In this document: positions 8,480-15,579 of the stretch, in pieces
Layout: every line of letters starts with the position of its first letter
Position numbering within the stretch: position 1 is the stretch's first letter
From: Methylobacterium sp. 2A
GTDB taxonomy: Bacteria > Pseudomonadota > Alphaproteobacteria > Rhizobiales > Beijerinckiaceae
Length of the DNA: 64,000 nt
Assembly (NCBI RefSeq): GCF_009806555.1
Contig: NZ_VUOK01000060.1
Span: forward strand, 1-64,000
Direction of reading: 5' to 3'
Notes under the pieces: model-generated
The model's database searches: none
What the model saw: only the letters and a program-made list of their open reading frames with translations
Told to the model about the DNA's origin: nothing
Made by a program: the position numbers and the translations under genes

Positions 8480-9094
8480 TCACTGCGCTGCCGCGACCTT
8501 GCCGGCGGATCGGATCCGCGCCAGCACGCTCGCGAAATTCTCAGGCGTGAGGATGCCGACGAGCTTGTCGCGGATCACCCCGTCCGGCCCGATGATGAAG
8601 GTCTCGGGCACGCCGTAGACGCCGAAATCGATCGCCGCGCGCCCGCTCGCGTCGGCCCCCACGGCGCTGAACGGCACGCCGTGCCGGGCGAGGAAGCGCT
8701 GCCCGGCCTCGGGGTTCGGCTCCTTGTAGTCGATGCCGACGAGCCGGATGCCGGGCTCCTTGGCCAGCCGCATCAGCATCGGGTGCTCGACCTGGCAGGG
8801 CGCGCACCATGAGGCGAAGACGTTGAGCACCGTGATCTCACCCTTCAGATCGGCGCTCGACAGACCCGGCACCGGAGCACCTGCGGCGCTGAGCCCTGGG
8901 ACGGCCGGCAGGTCGAAGCGCGGCACCGGCTTGCCGATCATCGCCGAGGGCAAGGCGGCCGGATCGACCCCGGAGCGCAGGCGGAGGAACATCACGGTGG
9001 CCAGCGCCGCGAAGGCCAGAACCGGCAGGATCAGCAGCAGGGAGCGGCGGACCGGAGGCGGCCGCTCGGCCGCATCGTCAAGCGGAGCGCTCAT
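8480..9094 (-). CDS. ccmG: CcmG/DsbE thiol:disulfide interchange protein
   Basis: Periplasmic, membrane-anchored thioredoxin-like protein that keeps apocytochrome c and CcmH cysteines reduced during cytochrome c maturation. The 204-residue protein has one N-terminal transmembrane anchor (about residues 18-37), then a thioredoxin fold with the active site WCAPC (Cys97, Cys100) and the family residues GVYGVPETFIIGPDG. It is the last of three coupled minus-strand genes (ccmC, ccmD, ccmG), and its ATG overlaps the ccmD stop. It ends back to back with yciB with no spacer. Confidence 0.94.
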   Translation of the reverse strand: MSAPLDDAAERPPPVRRSLLLILPVLAFAALATVMFLRLRSGVDPAALPSAMIGKPVPRFDLPAVPGLSAAGAPVPGLSSADLKGEITVLNVFASWCAPCQVEHPMLMRLAKEPGIRLVGIDYKEPNPEAGQRFLARHGVPFSAVGADASGRAAIDFGVYGVPETFIIGPDGVIRDKLVGILTPENFASVLARIRSAGKVAAAQ

Positions 9095-9234
9095 CGCCGC
9101 TCCTCGCCGAAACCCTTGAGCGCCCGCAGCTGCGCCCGCCGGTCGCGGAGCGCGTTGCCGACCAGCGCGGCCATCACCAGCGCCGTGAAGGCGTAGGCTG
9201 CCAGGATGAAGCCGCCGTGAGACCCGAGATCCAT
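9091..9234 (-). CDS. ccmD: Heme exporter protein CcmD
   Basis: A 47-residue protein that I translated directly from the minus strand: MDLGSHGGFILAAYAFTALV, a short hydrophobic continuation, then a basic C-terminus (RDRRAQLRALKG) and a charged end. One transmembrane helix and a positively charged tail are the CcmD hallmarks; it tethers CcmE in the heme-handling complex. It starts 11 bp after the ccmC stop, and its TGA overlaps the ccmG ATG. It is easily missed by gene callers because of its size. Confidence 0.9.
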   Translation of the reverse strand: MDLGSHGGFILAAYAFTALVMAALVGNALRDRRAQLRALKGFGEERR

Positions 9235-9244
9235 CGTGCCGATC

Positions 9245-10045
9245 CTAAACCGGTTGGCCCACCGGCAGCCCGCCCGACGGCTGCGGCGTGATGCGGGGCT
9301 GGGTGCGATCCAGGCGCTCGGCCTCGCGGATCGTCAGGGTCCGGACCCGGCGGCGCATGATCTCGGTGCGCATCGTGTAGAGGTGGAGGGTCGTTCCGCC
9401 GAGCGTCGCGGCGGCGATCATGACGAGCAGCGGGTAGAGCATCGAGGGATCGATGGTCGAGCCGCCCATGCGCAGGATCGAGGCCGGCTGGTGCAGGGTC
9501 GACCACCAGTTCACCGAGAACTTGATGATCGGCAGGTTCACGGCGCCGACCAGCGTCAGGATCGCCACCGCACGGGCGGCGCGGTTCGGATCCTCCAGGG
9601 TGCGCCAGAGCGCGATGATGCCGCAATAGATCAGGAACAGGACCAGCATCGAGGTCAGCCGCGCGTCCCAGACCCAGTAGGTCCCCCACATCGGCTTGCC
9701 CCAGAGCGAGCCGGTCACGAGGCAGATCAGCGTGAAGGCCGCGCCGACCGGTGCCGCCGCGCGCTGGGCCACGTCGGCGAGCGGATGGCGCCAGACCAGG
9801 GTGCCGATCGCCGAGACGCTCATGGCGCCGTAGAAGAATACGCCGAGCCATGCCGCCGGGACATGGATGTACATGATCCGCACGGTCTCGCCCTGCTGAT
9901 AATCGGGCGGCACCACGAAGAAGGTCTGGTAGAGCCCGACGGCCAGGACCGCGAGCGACAGGGTGGCGAGCCACGGCACGATTGCGCCCGACCACCGCAT
10001 GAAGTGGCTGGGATTCGACAGGCGGGTCCAGAGGGAAGGCGTCAT
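9245..10045 (-). CDS. ccmC: Heme exporter protein CcmC
   Basis: Integral membrane heme-handling protein that transfers heme to CcmE. The 266-residue protein has about six transmembrane helices, the periplasmic tryptophan-rich WWD-type motif MWGTYWVWDARLTS at residues 119-132, and the flanking conserved histidines (IHVPAAW near 61 and STLHQPASI near 185). It begins the ccmC-ccmD-ccmG unit. The ccmA and ccmB genes that usually precede ccmC in alphaproteobacteria are absent from the adjacent DNA. Confidence 0.94.
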   Translation of the reverse strand: MTPSLWTRLSNPSHFMRWSGAIVPWLATLSLAVLAVGLYQTFFVVPPDYQQGETVRIMYIHVPAAWLGVFFYGAMSVSAIGTLVWRHPLADVAQRAAAPVGAAFTLICLVTGSLWGKPMWGTYWVWDARLTSMLVLFLIYCGIIALWRTLEDPNRAARAVAILTLVGAVNLPIIKFSVNWWSTLHQPASILRMGGSTIDPSMLYPLLVMIAAATLGGTTLHLYTMRTEIMRRRVRTLTIREAERLDRTQPRITPQPSGGLPVGQPV

Positions 10046-10208
10046 CGCGGCTGCTGTCTCGGACTTCGTGATAGCCGGTCTACCTTACGGTGCGGTGCAG
10101 CAACAATGCGGGGCTTCAACGCGCCGGATCACGGGACCGCGCGTGCGTCGACGAGACGGCGCTCGGCCGGTGGGAAGCCAAAAACGCGAATGCGCCGCGC
10201 GCCCGCCC

Positions 10209-10237
10209 TTGCGTAAGGCGGGTGAGTTACGCATATA
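10209..10237 (+). promoter_or_regulatory. Putative sigma-70 promoter of the SOS-box operon
   Basis: TTGCGT (10209-10214) and CATATA (10232-10237) are separated by exactly 17 bp. Transcription would start at about 10244, inside the LexA box that follows, so a bound repressor would block initiation. The hexamers are moderate matches to consensus. Confidence 0.55.
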
Positions 10238-10242
10238 GGTAC

Positions 10243-10257
10243 GAACAAAAAGAGAAC
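10243..10257 (+). promoter_or_regulatory. LexA (SOS) box GAAC-N7-GAAC
   Basis: GAAC AAAAAGA GAAC is a perfect match to the alphaproteobacterial LexA operator, the direct repeat GTTC-N7-GTTC read on the other strand. It overlaps the predicted transcription start and lies 28 bp before the first ATG of the downstream operon. This placement is typical of directly repressed SOS genes. Confidence 0.8.
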
Positions 10258-10285
10258 AGAAGAGCGTTGTTTCAGAAAGCTGTGG

Positions 10286-10993
10286 ATGACGCAGCCCCTT
10301 CCGCCGGATCGAACTGCCATGCGAACCGCCGACAAGCAGATCGCCGACATCCTCGTCCGCTATGGCGAGCCCTTCGGGGGCAACGTCTGGCGCGTCCAGG
10401 GGACGGCCGTCATCTACCACAAGACGCTGGAGCGGATCGCCGCGCAGGCCGGCATCGTGTTCGAGCCGCCGACCATCATCCGGGCCGAGCGCGACGAGGC
10501 GGTGATCCTCGTGACCGGCCGCCTGCCCGGTGCGAAGCCCGGGACCGAGCGGGTCGAGTGGTCGCTGGGCGAGGCGCTGGTCAACGTGAACTACCGCGTG
10601 TCCGGCAAGCAGGCGGCCTACGTCTACGCCATGGCCGAGAAGCGCGGGAAGGATCGCGTCATCCTCAAGCTGATCGAGCTGCACGGGCTGGTCTACTCGG
10701 AGGAGGAGGCCGACGAGTTCCGCGCCCACCAGATCCCCGTCCGGGCCGTCGACGAGGACTTTGAGGAGGCGCCCGCCTTCGATGACGTCACCGAGGCCGA
10801 GGGCGACCTCAAGCGCCGCATCGACGAGGCCGCGACCATCAATGCGGTCACCGACCTGATGCTCGACGGCACCACCCAGGCGGTCCTCGCCACGATGCCG
10901 CCCGGCACCCGCGACGAGGTCCGCGACTACGCCAAGGCCCGCCTCGTGGCGCTCGGCTGGCCCAAGCGCCCCGGTCGCAAGAGCGCCGCCTGA
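10286..10993 (+). CDS. Uncharacterised protein, first gene of putative SOS operon
   Basis: I do not recognise a named family. The 235-residue soluble protein contains GEPFGGNVWRVQGTAVIYHK near the N-terminus, a central segment with YAMAEKRGKDRVILKL, and VYSEEEADEFR. The motif of an AEKR-KDR-ILKL helix followed by YSEEEAD recalls small proteins found near phage single-strand annealing functions; this is from memory and weak. The C-terminal 80 residues are charged and end in a basic tail (WPKRPGRKSAA). A second ATG 33 bp downstream (MRTADKQIADIL) is a possible start, since neither has a strong ribosome binding site. The LexA box upstream suggests DNA-damage induction. Confidence 0.75.
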   Translation: MTQPLPPDRTAMRTADKQIADILVRYGEPFGGNVWRVQGTAVIYHKTLERIAAQAGIVFEPPTIIRAERDEAVILVTGRLPGAKPGTERVEWSLGEALVNVNYRVSGKQAAYVYAMAEKRGKDRVILKLIELHGLVYSEEEADEFRAHQIPVRAVDEDFEEAPAFDDVTEAEGDLKRRIDEAATINAVTDLMLDGTTQAVLATMPPGTRDEVRDYAKARLVALGWPKRPGRKSAA

Positions 10994-11022
10994 CCCCGGA
11001 TTCCCAATCGCAGGAGACAGCC

Positions 11023-11319
11023 ATGCATCGCGCCACGCGCCGCACCGTGAAGGCCCGCCGGGACTGGAGCATCGAGACCCTGTCGTACTCTCCGTCGCGG
11101 ATCGTGCGCCTCGGCGAAGAGAAGGTCGCGATCCTATTCCCTCCGTTGGAGGAGGGCGGGGCGTGGCAGCTCTACCCGCATCCCGACACGTTCCCCGGGC
11201 TCAATTTCGAGGGCCTGCCCGCGCCGCTGCGGCCGGAATTCCTGGCCTTCCCGGATCTGCCGGAGGTCGAGCGGTTCCTCGGTATCCGCGACGAGGCGCC
11301 GGCCGCCCTGGCAGCCTGA
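11023..11319 (+). CDS. Small uncharacterised protein, second gene of putative SOS operon
   Basis: A 98-residue protein with a basic N-terminus (MHRATRRTVKARRDWSIET) followed by an acidic and Pro-rich body (LFPPLEEGGAWQLYPHP, PEFLAFPDLPEVERFLG). There is no signal peptide, membrane segment or recognised domain. It follows the previous gene by 29 bp on the same strand, with AGGAGA at 11011-11016 as a good ribosome binding site, so it is probably co-transcribed from the LexA-controlled promoter. Function unknown. Confidence 0.7.
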   Translation: MHRATRRTVKARRDWSIETLSYSPSRIVRLGEEKVAILFPPLEEGGAWQLYPHPDTFPGLNFEGLPAPLRPEFLAFPDLPEVERFLGIRDEAPAALAA

Positions 11320-11356
11320 GAGCCGGTCGAATCCGGGTTTCCGAAGGGCTCAGCCC

Positions 11357-11594
11357 CAGCCCTTTTAAGGTGTTTGGGTCAGCTGCGAAAATCGCAAGTC
11401 GTGGCTCTAACATCCTGAAAGAGCAACGCCTTTTCCCCTCCCCCTTGTGGGGAGGGGCCAGGGGTGGGGGTGGTGCAGGATGAGGCGCAGCGGTGCCGTC
11501 TGCACCACCCCCACCTCCAACTCCTCCCCACAAGGGGGAGGAGAGTGCGCTTGGCCCCTGTCTCGTTGCTTCCGCAAACACCTTAAAAGGGCTG
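11357..11594. repeat. Nested palindromic intergenic element (MITE-like)
   Basis: The outer 20-bp arms CAGCCCTTTTAAGGTGTTTG (11357-11376) and their exact complement (11575-11594) enclose two further paired blocks. The first is CCCCTCCCCCTTGTGGGGAGGGG at 11435-11457 with its near-complement at 11521-11543, each self-palindromic. The second is GGTGGGGGTGGTGCAG (11463-11478) with its exact complement at 11500-11515. The element has no coding capacity. Such GGGGAGGGG palindromes recur in Methylobacterium and Bradyrhizobium genomes (established in general; copy number here unknown). It could also end transcription from both flanking units. Confidence 0.85.
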
Positions 11595-11597
11595 GGC

Positions 11598-12422
11598 TCA
11601 ACCCTTTGGCGGGTCCTCAGGGCAGAGCCCTGAGATGTTACCAGGGCTCCGCCCTGGACCCGCGAAAGGTCCCGACCTTTCGAAACCCTGACTTGAGCCC
11701 CGGTGGAGCGCTTCGGCCTCCGGGGTGAAGGCGCCGTCGGGGCCGTGGAGCACGAGGGGCGGCAGCAGGCTCAGGCCCGCGCGGCTTCCCCTGGTGGCGG
11801 CGATCAGAACGCGGATCGCCGGGGCCTCGGCGCGGGCATGGACGGGGCGGATCGCCAGCCCACCGAAGCGGCCCTTGAGCGCATCGAGGCAGGCAGGAAG
11901 CGCGTCGGCCCGGTGGATCAGCCCGATCTGGCCGCCCGGTCGGAGGATCGCCGTGCAGGTGCGGATCCAGGCATCCAGGCTTCCAACGGCGAAGGTGTGA
12001 GCTGCGGCTCGGTTCGCGCGCGGCGAGACGCGGTGCGTCCCGGCCTCGAAAAAGGGCGGGTTGGTCAGAACCATGTCGAACCGATCCGGTAGCAGGCCGG
12101 CGGCGCGGCGTTCTGCCGCGGGGGCCAGCACATCGGCCGCGATGATCTCCGCCTCGACGCCGTTGAGCGCGGCATTCGCCCGTGCCCGCTCGGCGAGGGC
12201 CGGGTCGCGTTCGACCAGGGTCAGCCGAAGCCCCGGCACCAGCGCGGCGCAGGCGAGTCCCACCGCGCCGGTCCCGGCGCCGACATCGCAGAGGCGGCTT
12301 TCCGGCGCCGGCGTCAGCCAGCGGGCGAGCAGCACCGCGTCGGTCCCGGCCCGGTGTGCGCCGCGCGGCGGCTGGTGCAATCGCAGGAGACCGCCCAGGA
12401 AAGCGTCGGGCCCCTCCGTCAC
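11598..12422 (-). CDS. TrmN6-like adenine-N6 methyltransferase
   Basis: A 274-residue SAM-dependent methyltransferase of the YfiC/TrmN6 type, expected to modify adenine 37 of tRNA1(Val). Motif I is CDVGAGTGAVGLACA near residues 45-59. The N6-adenine catalytic motif is NPPFFE at 121-126. Segment HQPPRGAHRAGTDAVLLARW is also typical. The GTG start overlaps the stop of the preceding DUF2007 gene by 4 bp. The last ~33 residues (from about GSSQGFERSGPF) are not family sequence: they are read out of the palindromic repeat cluster that follows, so the native stop has been lost or replaced. Confidence 0.85.
   Translation of the reverse strand: MTEGPDAFLGGLLRLHQPPRGAHRAGTDAVLLARWLTPAPESRLCDVGAGTGAVGLACAALVPGLRLTLVERDPALAERARANAALNGVEAEIIAADVLAPAAERRAAGLLPDRFDMVLTNPPFFEAGTHRVSPRANRAAAHTFAVGSLDAWIRTCTAILRPGGQIGLIHRADALPACLDALKGRFGGLAIRPVHARAEAPAIRVLIAATRGSRAGLSLLPPLVLHGPDGAFTPEAEALHRGSSQGFERSGPFAGPGRSPGNISGLCPEDPPKG
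11601..11700. repeat. REP-like cluster of three short palindromes
   Basis: Three consecutive hairpins lie within 70 bp: CTCAGGGCAGAGCCCTGAG (11616-11634), CCAGGGCTCCGCCCTGG (11641-11657) and CGAAAGGTCCCGACCTTTCG (11663-11682), ending in ACCCTGACTTGAGCCCC. Clusters of this design are dispersed in methylobacterial genomes. It directly abuts the larger nested palindrome, and it supplies the terminal codons of the methyltransferase gene on the minus strand. Confidence 0.8.
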
Positions 12423-12643
12423 GGCTGGCGCAGCTCGTGGGCGAGGCCGGCATCGCCCAGGAGACGCCGCGCCTGAGCCTCGTGGTCGCGCGGCACCAGC
12501 AGCCGCTGCCCGAACACGCCGATCGAGCCCTCCATGAGACTCATGTGGCTGTCGGCCACGAGGACCGGAATCTCGGCCGCTTCCAGGAGGGTGCGGGCGA
12601 ACCCGATCAGCACGACATCGTTGGCGCGGATCAGTTCGACCAT
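12419..12643 (-). CDS. DUF2007 family protein
   Basis: A 74-residue protein matching the DUF2007 pattern: MVELIRANDVVLIGFARTLLEAAEIPVLVADSHMS is the shared N-terminal fold, followed by a QRLLVPRDHEAQARRLL segment. The family is predicted to be a small ferredoxin-like signalling or binding domain (putative signal-transducing, PII-like); no reaction is known. It is translationally coupled to the methyltransferase gene (GTGA overlap) and divergent from the octaprenyl diphosphate synthase gene, an arrangement conserved in Rhizobiales. Confidence 0.85.
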   Translation of the reverse strand: MVELIRANDVVLIGFARTLLEAAEIPVLVADSHMSLMEGSIGVFGQRLLVPRDHEAQARRLLGDAGLAHELRQP

Positions 12644-12799
12644 CAGAGATCTCCGAGGGGCGGCGGTTTCGCCGCGTCGGCTCTGCGCTCCGGGCGACCC
12701 ATATCGTACGGGAGCCGATGTTGCGGCGCCGCGGAGCCCGTGCGAAGGGATCGCCCGCCGCCCGGGGCGGAACCGGTCTGGAGGTCACGCATCTTGGGT

Positions 12800-13819
12800 A
12801 TGGCCCTCTCCATCGAGAACCCGAAGCCTGAGGTCGAGGCGGGGCTGAACGACCTCGTCGCGCTGGTGGCGGACGGCATGGCGCGGGTCAACACCACGAT
12901 CCTGTCGCGCACGGGCTCCGAGGTGACGATGATCCCCGAGGTGGCCAACCACCTGATCGCCTCCGGCGGCAAGCGCCTGCGCCCGATCCTGACGCTCGCC
13001 TGCGCCAAGCTCTGCGGCTACGCGGGCGACACCGACGGGGACGTGAAGCTCGCCGCCAGCGTCGAGTTCATGCACACCGCGACGCTCCTGCACGACGATG
13101 TGGTCGACGAGAGCGACATGCGCCGCGGCCGGGTCGCGGCCCGGATCAAGTGGGGCAACGAGGCCTCGGTGCTGGTGGGCGATTTTCTGCTCGGGCAGGC
13201 CTTCCGGATGATGGTGGAGGTCGGCTCGTTGAGGGCGCTCGACATCCTCTCGGCCGCCGCCACGGTGATCGCCGAGGGCGAGGTGATGCAGCTCACCAAC
13301 GCCAAGAACCTGGAAACCGACGAGGCCGCCTACCTCGCGGTGATCCGCGGCAAGACCGCCGAATTGTTCGCGGCGGCCTGCGAGGTCGGGCCGGTGCTGG
13401 CCGGACGCCCCGAGGCCGAGCAGGCGGCGGCGCGCGCCTACGGCATGAGCCTCGGCATCGCCTTCCAGCTGATCGACGACGTGCTCGATTACGGCGGCAC
13501 CTCGGCCGAGCTCGGCAAGAACGTCGGCGACGATTTTCGCGAGGGCAAGATCACCCTGCCGATCGTGCTGGCCTATCGCCGGGGCAGCGAGGGCGAGCGC
13601 GGCTTCTGGCGGCGCACCCTCCAGCAGGGCGAGATCCGTGACGGCGACCTGGAAACGGCCCTCGACCTGCTCCAGCGCCACGGCGCCCTGGAGGAGACCG
13701 TGGCCCGCGCCCACCATTACGGCGCCGAGGCCCGGGCGGCGCTCGACGTGTTCCCGGACGGCCCGGTGAAGGCGGCGCTCAACGGGGCCATCGATTTCTG
13801 CGTGGCGCGGGCGCGCTGA
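12800..13819 (+). CDS. ispB: Octaprenyl/decaprenyl diphosphate synthase
   Basis: Trans-prenyltransferase that builds the isoprenoid tail of ubiquinone from FPP and IPP. The 339-residue protein has the first Asp-rich motif LLHDDVVDESD (about residues 97-107) and the second, LIDDVLDYGGT (about 225-235), plus the GGKRLRPILTL opening. The exact chain length (usually C50 in Methylobacterium) cannot be read from sequence here. The ATG MALSIENPKPEV is chosen as the first in-frame start after a 156-bp divergent intergenic region; upstream open sequence is shadow of the DUF2007 gene. Confidence 0.93.
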   Translation: MALSIENPKPEVEAGLNDLVALVADGMARVNTTILSRTGSEVTMIPEVANHLIASGGKRLRPILTLACAKLCGYAGDTDGDVKLAASVEFMHTATLLHDDVVDESDMRRGRVAARIKWGNEASVLVGDFLLGQAFRMMVEVGSLRALDILSAAATVIAEGEVMQLTNAKNLETDEAAYLAVIRGKTAELFAAACEVGPVLAGRPEAEQAAARAYGMSLGIAFQLIDDVLDYGGTSAELGKNVGDDFREGKITLPIVLAYRRGSEGERGFWRRTLQQGEIRDGDLETALDLLQRHGALEETVARAHHYGAEARAALDVFPDGPVKAALNGAIDFCVARAR

Positions 13820-13839
13820 GACGGTCTGCCGCTTCGGCG

Positions 13840-14829
13840 TTACGCGGCAGCGCCTCGCCGGGGCGGAAGCGGCTGCGTGCTGAAGCGTTTCCGATAGTCG
13901 GTCGGCGTCACGCCGAGGATCGCACGGAAATGGCTGCGCAAGGCGGGCGCGGAGCCGAACCCGACGCGCTCTGCGATCTCCTCCACCGGGCGGTTCGTTT
14001 CTTCGAGCATCGTCCGCGCCTCGGCCAGGCGCTCGGCGATGAGCCACGTGCCAGGCGCCGTGCCGGTGGCGGCACGGACATGCCGATGCAGGCTGCGTAG
14101 GCTGAGGCCCGCCTCGGCGGCCATGCGCTCGACCGTCCAGACCTCACCGAGGCTGCCACGCACCCGGTCGAACAAGAGTCCGAGTTTCGCTCCCGCCCTC
14201 CTGGGCACTGGCCTCTGCACGAACTGAGCCTGTCCGCCGTCGCGATGCGCATGGATCACGAGGCGGCGCGCCACAAGGTTGGCGGTCTGGGCGCCGAAAT
14301 CCTTCCGGACCACGTGAAGGCACAGATCGAGGCCGGCCGCGCTCCCGGCCGACGTCAGGATGGATCCCTCATCGACGTAGAGCACATCGACCTCGACCTG
14401 CACCTCCGGGATCGCCGCGAGTCGCCCGGTATGATGCCAATGCGTGGTCGCCCTGCGGCCCGCCAGAAGCCCCGCGGCCCCGAGCACGAATGCCCCGGCG
14501 CAGATCGACACGATCCGCGCACCGCGCGCGTGCGCCCGTCGTAGGGCATGCAGGAGCGGTTCGGGGACGGATCCGTCCGGGCCGCGCCACCCCGGGATCA
14601 CGATGGTCTCGACGCTTTCGAGCAGTTCGAGGCCGCCATCCGCCTGCACGGTGACGCCGCCGACGCCCCTGAGGGGCCCGGGCTCGGCGGCGGCGATGAC
14701 GCTGCGATACCAGCGCACGCCGAATTCCGGCCGCGGCAGGGCGAACACCTCCACGGCGCATCCGTACTCGAAGGTACAGAGGCCGTCATAGGCGAGGATC
14801 GCGAGCCCGTGCCGTGGCGCATTTGGCAT
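13840..14829 (-). CDS. GlxA/FtrA-type AraC transcriptional regulator
   Basis: A 329-residue regulator with an N-terminal DJ-1/PfpI-like domain (LAILAYDGLCTFEYGCAVEVF to about residue 190, including the nucleophile-elbow-like SICAGAFVLGAAG) and a C-terminal AraC DNA-binding domain with two helix-turn-helices (LSLRSLHRHVRAATG, VGFGSAPALRSHFRAILG). It is divergent from a GST gene and may control it. An alternative ATG at 14850 would add MATTVAI. It lies inside a candidate operator dyad, so I prefer the shorter start. Confidence 0.85.
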   Translation of the reverse strand: MPNAPRHGLAILAYDGLCTFEYGCAVEVFALPRPEFGVRWYRSVIAAAEPGPLRGVGGVTVQADGGLELLESVETIVIPGWRGPDGSVPEPLLHALRRAHARGARIVSICAGAFVLGAAGLLAGRRATTHWHHTGRLAAIPEVQVEVDVLYVDEGSILTSAGSAAGLDLCLHVVRKDFGAQTANLVARRLVIHAHRDGGQAQFVQRPVPRRAGAKLGLLFDRVRGSLGEVWTVERMAAEAGLSLRSLHRHVRAATGTAPGTWLIAERLAEARTMLEETNRPVEEIAERVGFGSAPALRSHFRAILGVTPTDYRKRFSTQPLPPRRGAAA

Positions 14830-14841
14830 AATCGCGACGGT

Positions 14842-14864
14842 AGTGGCCATTTCTGCCACTGGCA
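14842..14864. promoter_or_regulatory. Candidate operator dyad between AraC regulator and GST genes
   Basis: AGTGGC and GCCACT are separated by 7 bp (14842-14860) and overlap a second palindrome TGCCA-C-TGGCA (14854-14864). The dyads lie at the start of the AraC-type regulator gene and about 75 bp before the GST ATG, where a divergent-promoter operator would be expected. There is no direct evidence of binding. Confidence 0.35.
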
Positions 14865-14935
14865 ACGCGGGTCCGTGGATGTGAGGCTTCCGGATGCGGC
14901 GGCCAGCGCCGCGCGCATTCCTCGGAGGTCTCACC

Positions 14936-15553
14936 ATGCGCCTCATCGGTTTACTCGACTCGCCCTTCGTTCGACGTGTGGCGATCACGATGCGCATGGT
15001 CGGCATCCCGTTCGAGCACCGGCCGCTCTCCGTCTTCCGGGACGCCGAGGCGTTTCAGGCCGTCAATCCGGTGATCAAGGCGCCGACACTCGTGACCGAT
15101 GCGGGACTCGTCCTGATGGAATCCGGCGTCATTCTCGAGCATCTCGCTTGGCTGTATCCCGACCGGGCGCGGTTGATGCCGGTGGCCCCGGACGAGCATG
15201 CCCGCGCCAGTCGCATCCTCGGCCTCGCGCTCGCCGCGGCGGAGAAGACCGTGCAGCATGTCTACGAGTATAGACTGCGTCCAGAGGCGAAGCGGCATGC
15301 GCCGACGATCGAACGGATCGAGGGCCAGATCGCGGCCGCCTACGCCGCGCTGGAGGCAGCAGCCAGCGCGCAACAGCCGTGGCTGTTCGGGCCGCAGCCG
15401 CTTCAGCCGGACATCACGGCCTGCGTCGTCTGGCGCTTCACCCGCACCGCCCTGAGTGAGTTGGTCACGGATGATGCGCATCCGAACCTGTCGGCCCTGT
15501 CATCGCGGGCGGAAGCACTGGCAGCCTTTCAGGCCTGTCCACCCCTGCCGTGA
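14936..15553 (+). CDS. Glutathione S-transferase family protein
   Basis: A 205-residue protein with a thioredoxin-like N-terminal half (MRLIGLLDSPFVRRVAITM, then NPVIKAPTLV with the cis-proline and LMESGVILEHL) and an all-helical C-terminal half. This is the GST layout. SPFVRR places Ser9 where serine-type GSTs carry the glutathione-activating residue. The substrate is unknown. GGAGG at 14923-14927 is a good ribosome binding site. It is divergent from the GlxA-type regulator. Confidence 0.88.
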   Translation: MRLIGLLDSPFVRRVAITMRMVGIPFEHRPLSVFRDAEAFQAVNPVIKAPTLVTDAGLVLMESGVILEHLAWLYPDRARLMPVAPDEHARASRILGLALAAAEKTVQHVYEYRLRPEAKRHAPTIERIEGQIAAAYAALEAAASAQQPWLFGPQPLQPDITACVVWRFTRTALSELVTDDAHPNLSALSSRAEALAAFQACPPLP

Positions 15554-15579
15554 TCCGATCGACGCGCTGAGGCGGCGCG

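Noticed and set aside
10286..11319. Prophage remnant
   Set aside because: No integrase, capsid, portal or terminase gene lies nearby and codon use looks like the neighbours. Only vague motif similarity suggests a phage origin.
11357..11700. CRISPR array
   Set aside because: The repeats are inverted and nested, not direct repeats with regular spacers, and no cas genes are present.
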